Shown here: positions 35,817 to 46,441 of the stretch, piece by piece
How positions within the stretch are numbered: position 1 is the stretch's first letter
Layout of the letters: each line of letters begins with the position of its first letter
Assembly (NCBI GenBank): GCA_965243105.1
Contig: CBDEUC010000003.1
Location: 2,294,001 to 2,358,000, forward strand
Direction: 5' to 3'
DNA: 64,000 nt
Source: WLWS01 sp965243105
GTDB lineage: Bacteria; Pseudomonadota; Gammaproteobacteria; Eutrophobiales; Eutrophobiaceae
Notes under the pieces: generated by a model
The model's input: only the letters and a program-made list of their open reading frames with translations
Told to the model about the DNA's origin: nothing
The model's database searches: none
Made by a program: the position numbers and the translations under genes

Positions 35817-38696
35817 ATGGATACGATTCGCATCCGCGGCGCCCGCACTCACAATCTGAAAAACGTGGACCTGGATATTCCCAGGGACCGTCTCATCGTC
35901 ATTACTGGTCTTTCGGGGTCTGGCAAGTCATCCCTGGCTTTTGACACCATATACGCTGATGGGCAAAGGAGATACGTCGAATCGCTGTCTTCCTACGCCC
36001 GGCAGTTCCTGTCGATGATGGAAAAACCTGATGTTGACCATATCGAGGGCCTGTCTCCTGCAATCTCCATTGAACAGAAGTCCACCTCGCATAACCCGCG
36101 ATCCACGGTGGGGACGGTGACCGAGGTTTACGACTACCTGCGTCTTCTTTTTGCCCGCGTGGGTGAACCAAGATGCCCGGACCACGATATCGTCCTGCAG
36201 GCCCAGACCGTGAGCCAGATGGTGGACCAGGTGATGGAATATCCGCAGGATGAAAAACTCATGCTGCTTGCGCCGGTACTGCATGAGCGAAAGGGAGAAC
36301 ACGTACAGCTGATTGAAAAGCTGCGCAGTGAAGGTTTTATCAGGGCAAGGGTTAACGGCAAAGTCTATGAACTGGATAATGTTCCGAGCCTTGATCTCTA
36401 CAAGAAGCACACTATTGAAGCGGTGGTTGATCGATTTCGCGTTCGTGAAGATATTCGGCTTCGGCTGGCAGAATCCATCGAGACTGCCATCAGGCTCTCA
36501 GACGGACTGGTAGTGCTTGCGGCGATGGATGATGAGGACCGTGAAGACGTGGTTTTCTCGGCACGCTTCGCCTGCCCTCACTGTGGATACAGCATAAGCG
36601 AGCTGGAGCCAAGGCTGTTCTCGTTTAATAACCCCGTTGGCGCCTGTGTCGAATGTGACGGACTGGGTGTACTGCAGGTTTTTGACCCGGAGCGTGTCGT
36701 CCAGAATGCTGAGTTAAGTCTACCTGGGGGTGCAATTCGAGGCTGGGACAGGCGCAACGCCTATTACTACCAGTTGATCAAGTCGCTGGCAAAGCATTAC
36801 AAGTTCGACATTGACAGTCCCTATGAAAAATTGCCGAAGAAAATACAAAAGGTCATCCTTTATGGCAGTGGTAAGGAAGAGATCGAATTTGAATACATAA
36901 ATGGCAAGAAGGGTTTTATCAGGCGCACCCACAGCTTCGAGGGTGTTATCCCCAACATGCAAAGACGTTATCGCGACACCGATTCTGTCATGGTCCGGGA
37001 AGAGCTGATGAAATACCAGGTCAACCAGCAGTGTAATCGCTGTGAAGGTACCCGGCTGAACCAGGCTGCCAGGCATGTGTTCGTGGCGGAGCAATCTCTG
37101 CCTGACCTGACGCGGTTGCCGGTGGTTACTGCAATGGAGTTTTTTGAGCAGCTGGAATTGCCGGGCAGGCGAGGCGAGATTGCAGGAAAAATTCTCAAGG
37201 AAGTGAGCGATCGACTGCAGTTCCTCGTCAACGTGGGTCTTGATTACCTGACACTGGATCGCAGTGCAGACACACTTTCCGGTGGCGAAGCCCAGCGCAT
37301 ACGGCTGGCCAGCCAGATCGGGGCAGGCCTGGTCGGCGTGATGTACGTACTGGATGAACCGTCTATTGGCCTCCATCAAAGGGATAACGCCCGCCTGCTC
37401 GAGACCCTCAGGCGCCTGCGCGATATCGGCAACACGGTTATCGTTGTAGAACATGATGAAGAGGCCATCAACGCGGCGGATCATGTTATTGATATCGGGC
37501 CTGGAGCCGGCGTCCATGGGGGCGAGGTGGTTGTCCAGGGGAAACCTGCCCAGGTCGCCGCCCACGGCAAGTCTCTTACCGGGAAGTACCTGTCCGGTCG
37601 CCTCGAAATTGAATTGCCTGCCGAGCGTACCCAGGTGGACAGGAAGCGCATGGTAAAATTGCTTGGCGCCAGCGGTAATAACCTGAAGTCAATTGATGTA
37701 GAGATACCACTTGGTGCCATGGTGTGCGTAACAGGTGTCTCTGGCTCAGGAAAGTCGACCCTGATCAACGATACGTTTTACCGCATTTGCGCCCGTAAGA
37801 TAAACAAGTCGAGCGTCACGCCGGCACCGTACAAGTCGATCAAGGGGATCGATGTCTTTGACAAGGTGGTCGATATCGATCAAAGCCCGATCGGCAGAAC
37901 ACCGCGTTCAAACCCGGCAACCTATACCGGCCTGTTCACCCCGATACGAGACCTGTTTGCAGCAACCCAGGAAGCAAGATCACGTGGTTACAAGGTTGGT
38001 CGCTTCAGTTTTAACGTCAAGGGTGGAAGATGCGAGGCCTGCCAGGGAGACGGTGTGCTTAAAGTTGAGATGCATTTTCTACCGGACATTTACGTGGCAT
38101 GTGATGTGTGCAAGGGGAAACGTTATAACAGGGAAACCCTCGATATTCGCTACAAGGGAAAAAATATTCACGAGACCCTGGAAATGACCGTGGAAGAGGC
38201 CAGGGAGTTTTTTGACGCGGTTCCGGTCCTTGCCAGGAAACTCCAGACATTGATGGATGTTGGCCTGTCCTACATCCGCCTTGGGCAGAATGCAACAACG
38301 CTGTCCGGTGGTGAAGCCCAGCGCATCAAGCTGTCTCGCGAACTTTCAAAGCGGGACACCGGAAAAACACTGTACATACTTGATGAGCCGACCACCGGTC
38401 TGCATTTCCATGATATCCAGCAGTTACTGCATGTACTGCACCGCCTGCGAGACCATGGAAATACCATCGTTGTTATTGAACACAACCTTGACGTGATAAA
38501 AACCGCCGACTGGATCATTGACCTCGGACCGGAAGGTGGCGATGGTGGTGGGGAAATAGTTGCCACCGGGACACCGGAGGACCTGGCAAAGTCAAAGAAA
38601 TCACATACAGGACGCTACCTTGCGCCTATCTTTAAAAAGAAAAAGAAGACGGGAAAGAAACCCCTGCAAATGGATGCGCTTGAAGCTGTGGATTAA
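35817..38696 (+). CDS. uvrA: UvrABC system protein A
   Basis: 959-aa damage-recognition ATPase of nucleotide excision repair. Two ABC modules: Walker [11 protein letters not shown] near residue 31 and [10 protein letters not shown] in the second half, each followed by an LSGGEAQRI signature. Zinc-binding pairs: CPHCGY...CVECDG and CEACQGDG...CDVCKG. Length is slightly above E. coli UvrA (940) because of a Lys-rich C-terminal tail ([10 protein letters not shown]). Confidence 0.98.
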   Translation: MDTIRIRGARTHNLKNVDLDIPRDRLIVITGLSGSGKSSLAFDTIYADGQRRYVESLSSYARQFLSMMEKPDVDHIEGLSPAISIEQKSTSHNPRSTVGTVTEVYDYLRLLFARVGEPRCPDHDIVLQAQTVSQMVDQVMEYPQDEKLMLLAPVLHERKGEHVQLIEKLRSEGFIRARVNGKVYELDNVPSLDLYKKHTIEAVVDRFRVREDIRLRLAESIETAIRLSDGLVVLAAMDDEDREDVVFSARFACPHCGYSISELEPRLFSFNNPVGACVECDGLGVLQVFDPERVVQNAELSLPGGAIRGWDRRNAYYYQLIKSLAKHYKFDIDSPYEKLPKKIQKVILYGSGKEEIEFEYINGKKGFIRRTHSFEGVIPNMQRRYRDTDSVMVREELMKYQVNQQCNRCEGTRLNQAARHVFVAEQSLPDLTRLPVVTAMEFFEQLELPGRRGEIAGKILKEVSDRLQFLVNVGLDYLTLDRSADTLSGGEAQRIRLASQIGAGLVGVMYVLDEPSIGLHQRDNARLLETLRRLRDIGNTVIVVEHDEEAINAADHVIDIGPGAGVHGGEVVVQGKPAQVAAHGKSLTGKYLSGRLEIELPAERTQVDRKRMVKLLGASGNNLKSIDVEIPLGAMVCVTGVSGSGKSTLINDTFYRICARKINKSSVTPAPYKSIKGIDVFDKVVDIDQSPIGRTPRSNPATYTGLFTPIRDLFAATQEARSRGYKVGRFSFNVKGGRCEACQGDGVLKVEMHFLPDIYVACDVCKGKRYNRETLDIRYKGKNIHETLEMTVEEAREFFDAVPVLARKLQTLMDVGLSYIRLGQNATTLSGGEAQRIKLSRELSKRDTGKTLYILDEPTTGLHFHDIQQLLHVLHRLRDHGNTIVVIEHNLDVIKTADWIIDLGPEGGDGGGEIVATGTPEDLAKSKKSHTGRYLAPIFKKKKKTGKKPLQMDALEAVD

Positions 38697-38713
38697 TCCC
38701 TGCCTGGATTGAC

Positions 38714-39358
38714 TCAGTTGACCTGGTGTCCCAGGGAAATACCGTATAGCAGGATAATGGGACTCTGCATGATCAACACCATGGCCTTGGATATAAAGCT
38801 GGCGGAATTTTCAACGCGAAACTTCTCATCCAGTTCCTCTCCAATCCTGGCGGCGGCATGCAATGCGAACCAGTGCGTTAGTACGGCCATGACGAGAATG
38901 AACACCATTGTCACCAGTTCCGGGAAATAGCTGACATCTTTCACATTTTTCGTCTCTGCCAGCCAGGAAAACAACACGGCAGACGCGGTCATTCCCTGTA
39001 GTGGAAGAACAAGGAACTCCATGTTACCAATCACCGGTAGTAAGGGCATGAGTAATGTCAGCAGGAAAATAATATTCACTACCCGGGTACCGCGCTCATC
39101 ATCCATGGCAAGTAGCTCGGCAATGGAGGGCGCATCCCTGACCGCAAACAGCTCGGGATAAGCCAGGCTGATAAATACCAGGATCAACAGTGTTCGCAGC
39201 AGCGGAGTGCCCAGGTGATCCCAGGGCCATTGCAGTGCCTGGTGTTCAAGCTTGCGATGCAGCCAGTCAAACAGCGGAAGTAAAATAACGATACCAAGGC
39301 AATAAAACGATATGGCTGTAATGATATTGGCGCTGAATATGACATCAAAAATAGACAT
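38714..39358 (-). CDS. Multi-pass membrane protein of unknown function
   Basis: 214 aa with about five or six hydrophobic segments (roughly residues 10-30, 54-70, 93-112, 118-135, 148-170 and 190-208), separated by short charged loops such as WLHRKLEHQALQWPWDHLG and RIGEELDEKFRVENSA. No family recognised. Convergent with uvrA. Coding use looks like that of its neighbours. Confidence 0.65.
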   Translation of the reverse strand: MSIFDVIFSANIITAISFYCLGIVILLPLFDWLHRKLEHQALQWPWDHLGTPLLRTLLILVFISLAYPELFAVRDAPSIAELLAMDDERGTRVVNIIFLLTLLMPLLPVIGNMEFLVLPLQGMTASAVLFSWLAETKNVKDVSYFPELVTMVFILVMAVLTHWFALHAAARIGEELDEKFRVENSASFISKAMVLIMQSPIILLYGISLGHQVN

Positions 39359-39408
39359 GTCGGCAAGGCGCTCGAAGCGGACCTAGCTGGGCAGGCTAAC
39401 CAGCGATA

Positions 39409-39816
39409 TCATTCGATGGCCGCGGCACCTGCCAGTGCACACTCGTGATCCTCGGTCGGCGCGCCACCACCGATGCCTATGCCACCAATGAGTCGCCCTT
39501 CTTTAAATACCGGGATGCCACCGGGGCTGGGCAGGGCCTGTGCAGGCACCACGCTGGGAAGTGAGTACCATAGCAGGGGATTCATTTCCTTTTGCTCGGT
39601 TATTTCCATGGTGGAACGCTTGAACGAGGCTGCCGCCATTGCCTTGGCCCTCGAGGTGTCAAAGGTAAAGAAGCCTGCATTATCCGCCCGTGAAAAAAAC
39701 ACCAGCCGACCTGACTCGTCTACCACTGATACGCTCATGGGTTTGTCGAATTGTTTCGATTTTTCATGTGCTGCGCTCGCGATTTTTTCCGCGAGTTCCA
39801 ATGTCATTTCAATCAT
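39409..39816 (-). CDS. GlcG/HbpS family protein (DUF336)
   Basis: 135 aa. Typical start (MTLELAEKIASAAHEKSKQF) and core: MSVSVVDESGRLVFFSRADNAGFFTFDTSRAKAMAAASF, PGGIPVFKEGRLIGGIGIGGG and EDHECALAGAAAI. HbpS members bind heme; others are of unknown role near glycolate or diol genes. I use the ATG at 39816, which has AGGGGG upstream, rather than the longer frame to 39906. Probably an independent gene. Confidence 0.85.
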   Translation of the reverse strand: MIEMTLELAEKIASAAHEKSKQFDKPMSVSVVDESGRLVFFSRADNAGFFTFDTSRAKAMAAASFKRSTMEITEQKEMNPLLWYSLPSVVPAQALPSPGGIPVFKEGRLIGGIGIGGGAPTEDHECALAGAAAIE

Positions 39817-39974
39817 AAAACGGTGTCCCCCTGGAATAAGCTGATATATTTGCGCGGAAAGAAAGGTGTTTCGAAATTGAAAGATTACAGGGGACACGAG
39901 CTTCACTCACTGCACCCGTACATGTATTCACCGGCAAACTGAAGTCGGTGGTTTCCGCAGGAGAATACTAACTC

Positions 39975-40000
39975 AAAAAGCCGCCACTGGCGTCGGCTTT
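39975..40000 (-). terminator. Rho-independent terminator of pckG
   Basis: On the minus strand AAAGCCGACGCC pairs with GGCGGCTTT (one bulge) and is followed by TTTTT, 24 bases after the pckG stop. Confidence 0.7.
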
Positions 40001-40023
40001 ATTTCATGGAAAGAAAGTAAAAG

Positions 40024-41825
40024 TCAGGCTGCGTCCTGTTTTGCAGCTTCCAGATCCTGTCGAAGACGCTCAAGCTGCTGCCTGAATGCCGCTGGAAGAC
40101 GCTCCCCAAATTGGCTGTAGTACTCTTCGATCAGCGGAATCTCCTGCAGCCAGCCGTCTATATCCACGCGCAACAGGTTGGCCTTGTCGGATTCATTGAG
40201 CTCGAGACCGGCAAAGTCCAGGTCTTCAATACCGGGCAGGTTGCCGATGGGCGTAGACACTGCATTTCCGTCCTTTTCGCAGCGCTCAAAAACCCATTTC
40301 AATACGCGGCTGTTCTCCCCGAATCCGGGCCAGATAAACTTGCCTTCATCGTCCTTGCGAAACCAGTTGACGTAGAAAATCTTCGGTAACTGGGCATTTG
40401 CCTGCTCACCGATTTGCAGCCAGTGATTCCAGTAGTCCGCCATGTTGTATCCGCAGAACGGCAGCATGGCCATTGGGTCTCTTCGAAGGTCGCCGATTTT
40501 TCCGGCGGCTGCGGCGGTTTTCTCCGATGCTACTATGGAGCCGAGAAACACCCCTTCTGCCCAGTCCCGTGCTTCGTTGACCAGTGGCACCACCGTGGCA
40601 CGGCGACCACCAAAAAGGATGGCGCTGATAGGTACGCCCCTGGGGTCTTCCCATTCTTCGGCGATAACCGGGCATTGACTGGCGGGTGCGGTAAAGCGGG
40701 CGTTGGGGTGGGCCGCGGGTGTTTCACTGCCAGCAGACCAGGGCTGGCCTTTCCAGTCTGTCAGGTCACCGGGTGCCTCGTCGCTCATGTCCTCCCACCA
40801 GATATCGCCGTCTGCTGTTTCAGCGACATTGGTGAAAATACAATTTTCCTTCATGGACAGCATGGCATTGGCATTGGATTGCATGCTGGTGCCTGGTGCA
40901 ACGCCGAAGAACCCCGCTTCCGGGTTGATAGCATACAGGCGGCCATCCTCGCCAAACTTCATCCAGCAAATGTCATCGCCAATGGTTTCAACTTTCCAGC
41001 CCGGTATCGTCGGTTGCAACATGGCCAGGTTGGTTTTGCCACAGGCACTTGGAAAAGCACCGGCAACATAGCGAACTGAATTTTGCGGGCTGGTTATTTT
41101 CAGGATCAGCATATGCTCAGCCAGCCATCCCTCATCCCTGGCCATTGCGGAAGCGATGCGTAGTGCAAAACACTTTTTGCCGAGCAGGGCGTTGCCACCA
41201 TAACCGGAGCCATAGGACCATATTTCCCTGGTCTCAGGAAAATGGACGATGTAGCGGTTATCAGGATTGCAGGGCCAGGCAACATCTTTCGCGCCGTTCA
41301 CAAGGGGGGCTCCTACTGAATGGATACAGGGCACGAAATTTCCATCATCACCGAGTGCTTCAAGTACGGCTGTGCCAACACGGGTCATGATATGCATGCT
41401 GGTAACAACGTAGGGAGAGTCGGTCAATTCCACGCCAATGTGTGCTATGGGAGAACCTATTGGTCCCATGCTGAATGGAATCACGTACATGGTGCGACCC
41501 TGCATGCAACCTTCAAACAGGCCGTTGAGGGTTTGACGCATTTCGCCGGGTTCAACCCAGTTGTTGGTTGGTCCGGTATCGATTTCCTTTTCGGAACAAA
41601 TGAAAGTGCGGTCTTCTACTCGCGCGACATCGGCGGGGTCTGAGCGAACAATGTAGCTATTGGGGGCGTTTTTTCAGGATTCAGACGTTTTGCGGTACCC
41701 GATTGCAGCAGTAGCTGCCACATACGGTCATACTCTGCTGTCGAGCCATCACACCAGACCACGTCGTCTGGCTGGCACAACCTGGTCATTTCATCGACCC
41801 AGGCCTGTAACTTCTGGTGCGTCAT
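40024..41825 (-). pseudogene. pckG: GTP-dependent phosphoenolpyruvate carboxykinase, frameshifted near the N terminus
   Basis: Gluconeogenic enzyme (oxaloacetate + GTP to PEP). The N-terminal frame begins MTHQKLQAWVDEMTRL at 41825 behind a GAGGA site and reads ...RLNPEKT, then leaves frame at 41662-41674. The correct sequel ([23 protein letters not shown]) continues two bases out of phase and runs to the stop at 40024. It includes the P-loop [13 protein letters not shown] and the PEPCK active-site region. Removing one base each from the A6 and C5 runs (T6 at 41669-41674 and G5 at 41662-41666 on the plus strand) gives EKRPNSY, the family consensus, and a 599-aa protein of normal length. Everything else is intact, which favours sequencing error over decay. 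Confidence 0.9.
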
Positions 41826-42069
41826 TCACTCATCCTCAGATAGGCATAAATGACTCCCACGGCGGCGCTCGCCGATGAAAAATTCTGGAATCATTCATAC
41901 TCAGAATTTCAAAGGCGGCATTATGTCATTTTCAAGTAATCAATCAAGCGCCAATTATTCATCGTGTGTACTGCGTCACGCCGGTGAATTTTTGATTGTA
42001 GAAATCACGATCGGACGAGCCGGTTTGCAGCCCGGTTTTGCAAGTCGAAACTGCCGCGCGTGCTGCCAG

Positions 42070-43275
42070 TCAGGTGCTTGATTGAAGATCTCGAAAGAAA
42101 GTTATCTTGTCCCGGCCGACGTTCTTGCAATGGTAAAGTGCCTGGTCCGCTTCCCTTACCAGTACATGAACAGTCTCGCTAATCCTGTCCATGGGAATTT
42201 CGCCATGCTTTGCCGGGGGTTTTATGGTGGAAATACCAATACTGAGGGTAATACCAAAAGTTTTTTCGTCGTTTTCCCATTGCAGGTTGGAGACTGCCTC
42301 CTTGATCCTCTGGGCGAGGAGCTGTACACCGTCACTGTCGGTATTGGGCACGGCGATTGCGAACTCCTCGCCACCCATGCGCGCCAGGATATCCTCTTTT
42401 CGTGATTCCCTCGATAAAATGGCGGCTACGTCCTTCAGGACCTCGTCCCCCTGCTCGTGACCGTGGGTATCATTGACGGATTTGAAATGATCAATGTCGA
42501 TAAACAACAGGCTCAACGATTCGTTGTATCGCATCGCCCTTGCCAGTGCAGTTGGCACTTCCTTGAAGAAATAGCGCCTGTTATTGATACGCGTGAGGTC
42601 ATCAACAATGGACAGGGCCTGGTACTTTGACTTCAGGATTTCCGTTTCATGCAGGGATTTTTGCAGCTCACGCGTCCTGTTCCTGACCTGGGATTCCATG
42701 TCCTTGACCAGGCGATGATTGCATAGCATGTATGCGAGTATGTTAGCGTGAATTCCAAGTACATGTTCCTGCCATGGATGAAAGAAATTCGACTCAGGGT
42801 GGGAAATATTCATTACGCCAAAAAAGCTTTCCCCCGATACAATCGGCGCGCATATTAATGAACCGGAGTTCTTGTCATTATTCGCGTCTATGATCGAGAG
42901 GTAGTTCTTGTCCTTTCGGCAGTCACTGCAGTGATAAGTCAGTCTTGTCTCGGCTGCCCGGCCGATTATGCCCTCACCGGGTTTAAATACGTGGCTTTCC
43001 CTGTGCGGCACCGGCTTCCTGCTGACATTGTCTTCCCACAGGTAACCCGCAGCGCAGTAAAGTTCATCGTTGGCGTTTTGTAAAAAGACCGAGCAACGTT
43101 CAAAATCCAGGTTCTGCGTCATCACGTCAAGTACGGAAGCGAGCAATTCTTTCTCATCTTTGCCATTAACATCTATGTTGGTGAGACCACGAATTCCCGA
43201 GAGCGCCTGCAGCAGCATCATGAAACCTTTACCCAGGTTTTCATTGGCAATATTGAGGTTCTGCTCGATAGTCAT
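42070..43275 (-). CDS. GAF-GGDEF diguanylate cyclase
   Basis: 401 aa. A GAF sensor domain (about 40-195) contains a cysteine cluster (YHCSDCRKDKNY) that might bind metal or sense redox. A short coiled coil (VRNRTRELQKSLHETEILK) leads to a GGDEF domain with DDLTRINNRRYF, IDIDHFKSVNDTHGHEQGDEVL and the active-site MGGEEF. Predicted to make cyclic di-GMP. No transmembrane segment, so cytoplasmic. It starts 3 bases after the HDOD gene and is probably co-translated with it. Confidence 0.92.
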   Translation of the reverse strand: MTIEQNLNIANENLGKGFMMLLQALSGIRGLTNIDVNGKDEKELLASVLDVMTQNLDFERCSVFLQNANDELYCAAGYLWEDNVSRKPVPHRESHVFKPGEGIIGRAAETRLTYHCSDCRKDKNYLSIIDANNDKNSGSLICAPIVSGESFFGVMNISHPESNFFHPWQEHVLGIHANILAYMLCNHRLVKDMESQVRNRTRELQKSLHETEILKSKYQALSIVDDLTRINNRRYFFKEVPTALARAMRYNESLSLLFIDIDHFKSVNDTHGHEQGDEVLKDVAAILSRESRKEDILARMGGEEFAIAVPNTDSDGVQLLAQRIKEAVSNLQWENDEKTFGITLSIGISTIKPPAKHGEIPMDRISETVHVLVREADQALYHCKNVGRDKITFFRDLQSST

Positions 43276-43278
43276 CTT

Positions 43279-44161
43279 TTAACCTGCCATCTGGTTGGCT
43301 ATATTTTGAATATCCTCAAGACTGCGCTGGCAGCGTTCGGCGATTTTTTCCAGCTTTGCCTCTTCAATATCAAGGGCGTCCAGTATTTTCCGTTCATTGT
43401 CATCAAATACAGGCTTATCCAGGTCCAGCACCCAGGTGCGGGCGATTCGTGAACAAAGACCAACAAGCAGGGCTTCCTGCCAGTGTTCTTCCCTGTATTC
43501 CGGGTAGTGGTGATTTTCGATAACAATCGAGACGTCACCGGGAAGCCGCCATTTTTGCGCCAGCCATGCCCCGGCCTGGTGGTGATCCATGTCCAGCAGG
43601 GATTGCTCGGTATAAACAAGGCGGCGCTCGGGAAAAGATCGCGCCTTGGTAAAGATGTCGTCCATCAATTGCGGAAACCTGTCCACCAGTACCAGGATGC
43701 CGAAATTATGCAGCAGGCCATACAGGAAGAACTGGCTTTCTCCCATGTTGTCCTTGCTGTTCAGTAGCCGGGAAAAGCGCATTGCCAGTTCAGCTGTCAT
43801 AAATGCATGGCTCCAGTGGCGCACGATATCGAAGCTGTAGCATTTCTTGACGTCAAAAACACCTCCCATCACCATGGTCAGGCCGAGTGCCCTGACCATA
43901 TTCAGGCCAAGTACATTGACGATGGCTTCTGTGAGATTATACAGGCGGCGGTTGAAGCCAAAAAAAAGCAGAATTTGCAAGCCCGAGGATACGTGATGTC
44001 AGTATGGGATCCGCCTGGATCACTTTTGCTATGTCATCAATACTCGAGTCGTCATCATTTATCGCAGCGAGCAGTTGTTGCGCCACGACCGGAAGGGGTG
44101 GTAAATCCTTTATTTTCTGTATTTCCAGCCTGATGCTGGTACACGCGGTGGATGTCGCCAC
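43279..44161 (-). pseudogene. HDOD-domain signalling protein, frameshifted in a T8 run
   Basis: HDOD domain over most of the protein: IKDLPPLPVVAQQLLAAI, DPILTSRILGLANSAFF, then GFNRRLYNLTEAIVNVLG and later FLYGLLHNFGILVLV and DHHQAGAWLAQKW. The first 60 codons (GTG start at 44161, AAGG upstream) and the rest are in different frames. They join correctly if the homopolymer of eight at 43960-43967 has seven bases, giving 293 aa. HDOD proteins often act in signalling with GGDEF partners, and a GGDEF gene follows directly. Sequencing error, true loss or slippage-controlled expression are all possible. Confidence 0.85.
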
Positions 44162-44327
44162 AAAGCTACCCTTGTAGTTATATATGTTTATCGCTTATGT
44201 TATCGGCTCATTCCCTGTTCTCTTTAATGATATATCCGTGCCGGAACGAAATAATTGTGGCTCAAATTTCGTATCAATACGGGACCCCGGAGTCCGGTGA
44301 AAATCGCGCTGGTAGCAATATGGATCG

Positions 44328-45128
44328 ATGATAAATTTTCCCGCAATTAACCCTGTTGCTTTTGAACTGGGCCCACTGCAGGTTCGCTGGTACGGAATCA
44401 GCTACGTCTGTGGGATCCTGCTGGCGTGGCACCTGCTGGCGCGCCGGGCGACTCAACGCCCGGACCTGGGCTGGACCAGGGAGCAGGTCGGCGACCTCAT
44501 CTACTACGCCACGCTCGGAGTCATCATCGGCGGCAGGCTGGGTTCGGTGCTGTTTTATAATTTGCCCTACTATCTTGATAATCCAGTCGACATACTCAAG
44601 GTGTGGCAGGGTGGCATGTCTTTTCACGGTGGCCTCATCGGGGTGATGGTTGCAGCGTGGTATTACAATCGCAGGGACGGTCGAAACTTTTTTCAGACCA
44701 CCGACTTTTTTATCCCTGCTGTGCCCGTGGGGCTGTTTTTCGGGCGTATAGCCAATTTTATCAATGCCGAGTTGTGGGGTTCTCCCACGACGGTGCCCTG
44801 GGGTGTCGTGTTTCCTGTCGAAGAAGCCGGTCGAATTGCCAGGCATCCATCGCAAATTTACGAGGCGCTGCTGGAAGGCCTGCTATTATTTATAATATTG
44901 TGGCTTTACTCGTCGAAGCCACGACCGCTCATGAGTATTTCCGGGCTTTACCTGGTGCTTTACGGAGCATTCCGCAGTTTCGTGGAATTTTTTCGGGAGC
45001 CGGACGAGCATATTGGCTACCTCGCAGGTGAGTGGTTAACCATGGGGCAGGTACTGTCCCTGCCCATGATCATCGCGGGGGGGCTGTTGCTGTACTTTGC
45101 CCATAGAAAATCTCATGATGCGAAGTAA
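44328..45128 (+). CDS. lgt: Prolipoprotein diacylglyceryl transferase
   Basis: 266-aa inner-membrane enzyme that transfers diacylglycerol to the lipobox Cys of prolipoproteins. Family motifs: [39 protein letters not shown], the Lgt signature [13 protein letters not shown], and [12 protein letters not shown]. About seven membrane segments. thyA follows 20 bases later, as in E. coli. Confidence 0.97.
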   Translation: MINFPAINPVAFELGPLQVRWYGISYVCGILLAWHLLARRATQRPDLGWTREQVGDLIYYATLGVIIGGRLGSVLFYNLPYYLDNPVDILKVWQGGMSFHGGLIGVMVAAWYYNRRDGRNFFQTTDFFIPAVPVGLFFGRIANFINAELWGSPTTVPWGVVFPVEEAGRIARHPSQIYEALLEGLLLFIILWLYSSKPRPLMSISGLYLVLYGAFRSFVEFFREPDEHIGYLAGEWLTMGQVLSLPMIIAGGLLLYFAHRKSHDAK

Positions 45129-45148
45129 GTGAGACATTAAATAGACAA

Positions 45149-45944
45149 ATGAAACAATACCTCGAATTAATGCGACATGTTCGCGATCACGGCGTAGAGA
45201 AATCAGACCGCACCGGCACCGGGACAAGAAGTGTTTTTGGTTACCAGATGCGCTTTGACCTTGCTGACGGTTTTCCTGCGCTGACCACGAAAAAGCTCCA
45301 TCTCAAGTCCATCATTCACGAGTTGCTCTGGTTTTTAAAGGGAGACACCAATGTCAGGTACCTGCAGGAAAATGGGGTGACCATCTGGGACGAATGGGCT
45401 GACGAGCAAGAGGGAGCTGGGCCCGGTTTATGGTGTCCAGTGGCGCAGTTGGACGAGCGCAGGTGGTCAGACTATTGACCAGATCAGTAATGTTATCGAA
45501 CAAATAAAAACCAGTCCGGATTCACGCCGCCTGATCGTGAGCGCCTGGAACGTGGGTGAGCTGGATAAAATGGCGTTAATGCCATGTCATGCCTTCTTCC
45601 AGTTTTATGTTTCCAATGGCCGTCTTTCCTGCCAGCTATACCAGAGAAGCGCCGACATATTTCTCGGTGTGCCTTTTAATATTGCCTCTTACGCCCTGCT
45701 CGTGATGATGATTGCGCAGGTGACTGGCCTTGAAGCCGGGGAGTTTGTGCATACATTTGGTGACGCACATTTATATCTCAATCACCTCGAACAGGTTGAT
45801 GAGCAATTGGGCAGGGTACCGGGACCATTGCCGGTGATGCATATTAACCCCGAAGTAAGCGATATTTTTGCATTCAGGTTTGAGGATTTTGAATTGCAGG
45901 ATTATCACGCTCAACCCGTGATCAAGGCGCCCATAGCAGTTTAA
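45149..45944 (+). pseudogene. thyA: Thymidylate synthase, single +1 frameshift near codon 88
   Basis: Makes dTMP from dUMP with methylene-tetrahydrofolate. The first frame is normal to WDEWADEQ; the sequel [19 protein letters not shown] continues in the next frame from 45414. The frame needs one base fewer within 45410-45413 (GAGG). The joined protein would be 264 aa, exactly the length of E. coli ThyA, with the catalytic [13 protein letters not shown] and the [17 protein letters not shown] block. The gene overlaps into folA, so the loss would matter for dTMP supply unless thyX exists elsewhere. Confidence 0.92.
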
Positions 45945-45946
45945 GG

Positions 45947-46432
45947 ATGAAACTCTCGATTGTTGTTGCCATAGCCAGCAATGGGGTCATAGGCAGGAAC
46001 GGCGGGCTGCCGTGGAGACTGCCGGCGGATCTTGCTCATTTCAGGGAAATCACCATGGGACATCCCATCGTCATGGGGCGCCTGACCCATGAATCCATTG
46101 GCAGGCCCTTGCCCGGTCGTTTAAATGTCGTGGTGAGTTCAAATCCAGGCTACAGCGCTGAAGGATGCGAGGTCATAAGCACGCTTGAAGCGCTCGGTGA
46201 CATCAATTCCAGTACCGGCGAGTTTATGATTATTGGTGGTGCCAGGCTCTATGAAGAATCACTCGGTGTCGCCTCACGACTTTACCTTACCGAGGTTCAT
46301 GCGGAGCCGGAGGGCGATGTTTTTTTTCCTGCCTATGATCGAAATGCGTGGAATGAAAGCGCTCGTGAATTTCACCGGGCTGATGACCGCAATGAGTATG
46401 ACTATAGTTACGTTGTACTCGACAGGTCCTGA
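45947..46432 (+). CDS. folA: Dihydrofolate reductase
   Basis: 161 aa. Regenerates tetrahydrofolate after ThyA. Features: SIVVAIASNGVIGRNGGLPWRLPADLAHFR (the Asp in PADL is the substrate-binding acid), the NADPH-binding segment VMGRLTHESIGRPLPGR (GRLTHES instead of the commoner GRKTYES), and IIGGARLYE. The ATG lies 2 bases after the thyA stop with AAGG at the junction, so the pair is coupled. Converges with apaH. Confidence 0.96.
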   Translation: MKLSIVVAIASNGVIGRNGGLPWRLPADLAHFREITMGHPIVMGRLTHESIGRPLPGRLNVVVSSNPGYSAEGCEVISTLEALGDINSSTGEFMIIGGARLYEESLGVASRLYLTEVHAEPEGDVFFPAYDRNAWNESAREFHRADDRNEYDYSYVVLDRS

Positions 46433-46441
46433 ATGACAGGA

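Noticed and set aside
36720..37565. 281-codon minus-strand frame inside uvrA
   Set aside because: Shadow of the UvrA coding frame, which is intact through both ATPase modules.
41875..42081. Plus-strand 68-codon frame between pckG and the GGDEF gene
   Set aside because: Start at 41875 or 41923 is possible (AAGGCGGC before the latter), but it overlaps the end of the GGDEF gene, has no recognisable pattern, and lies in the pckG promoter region.
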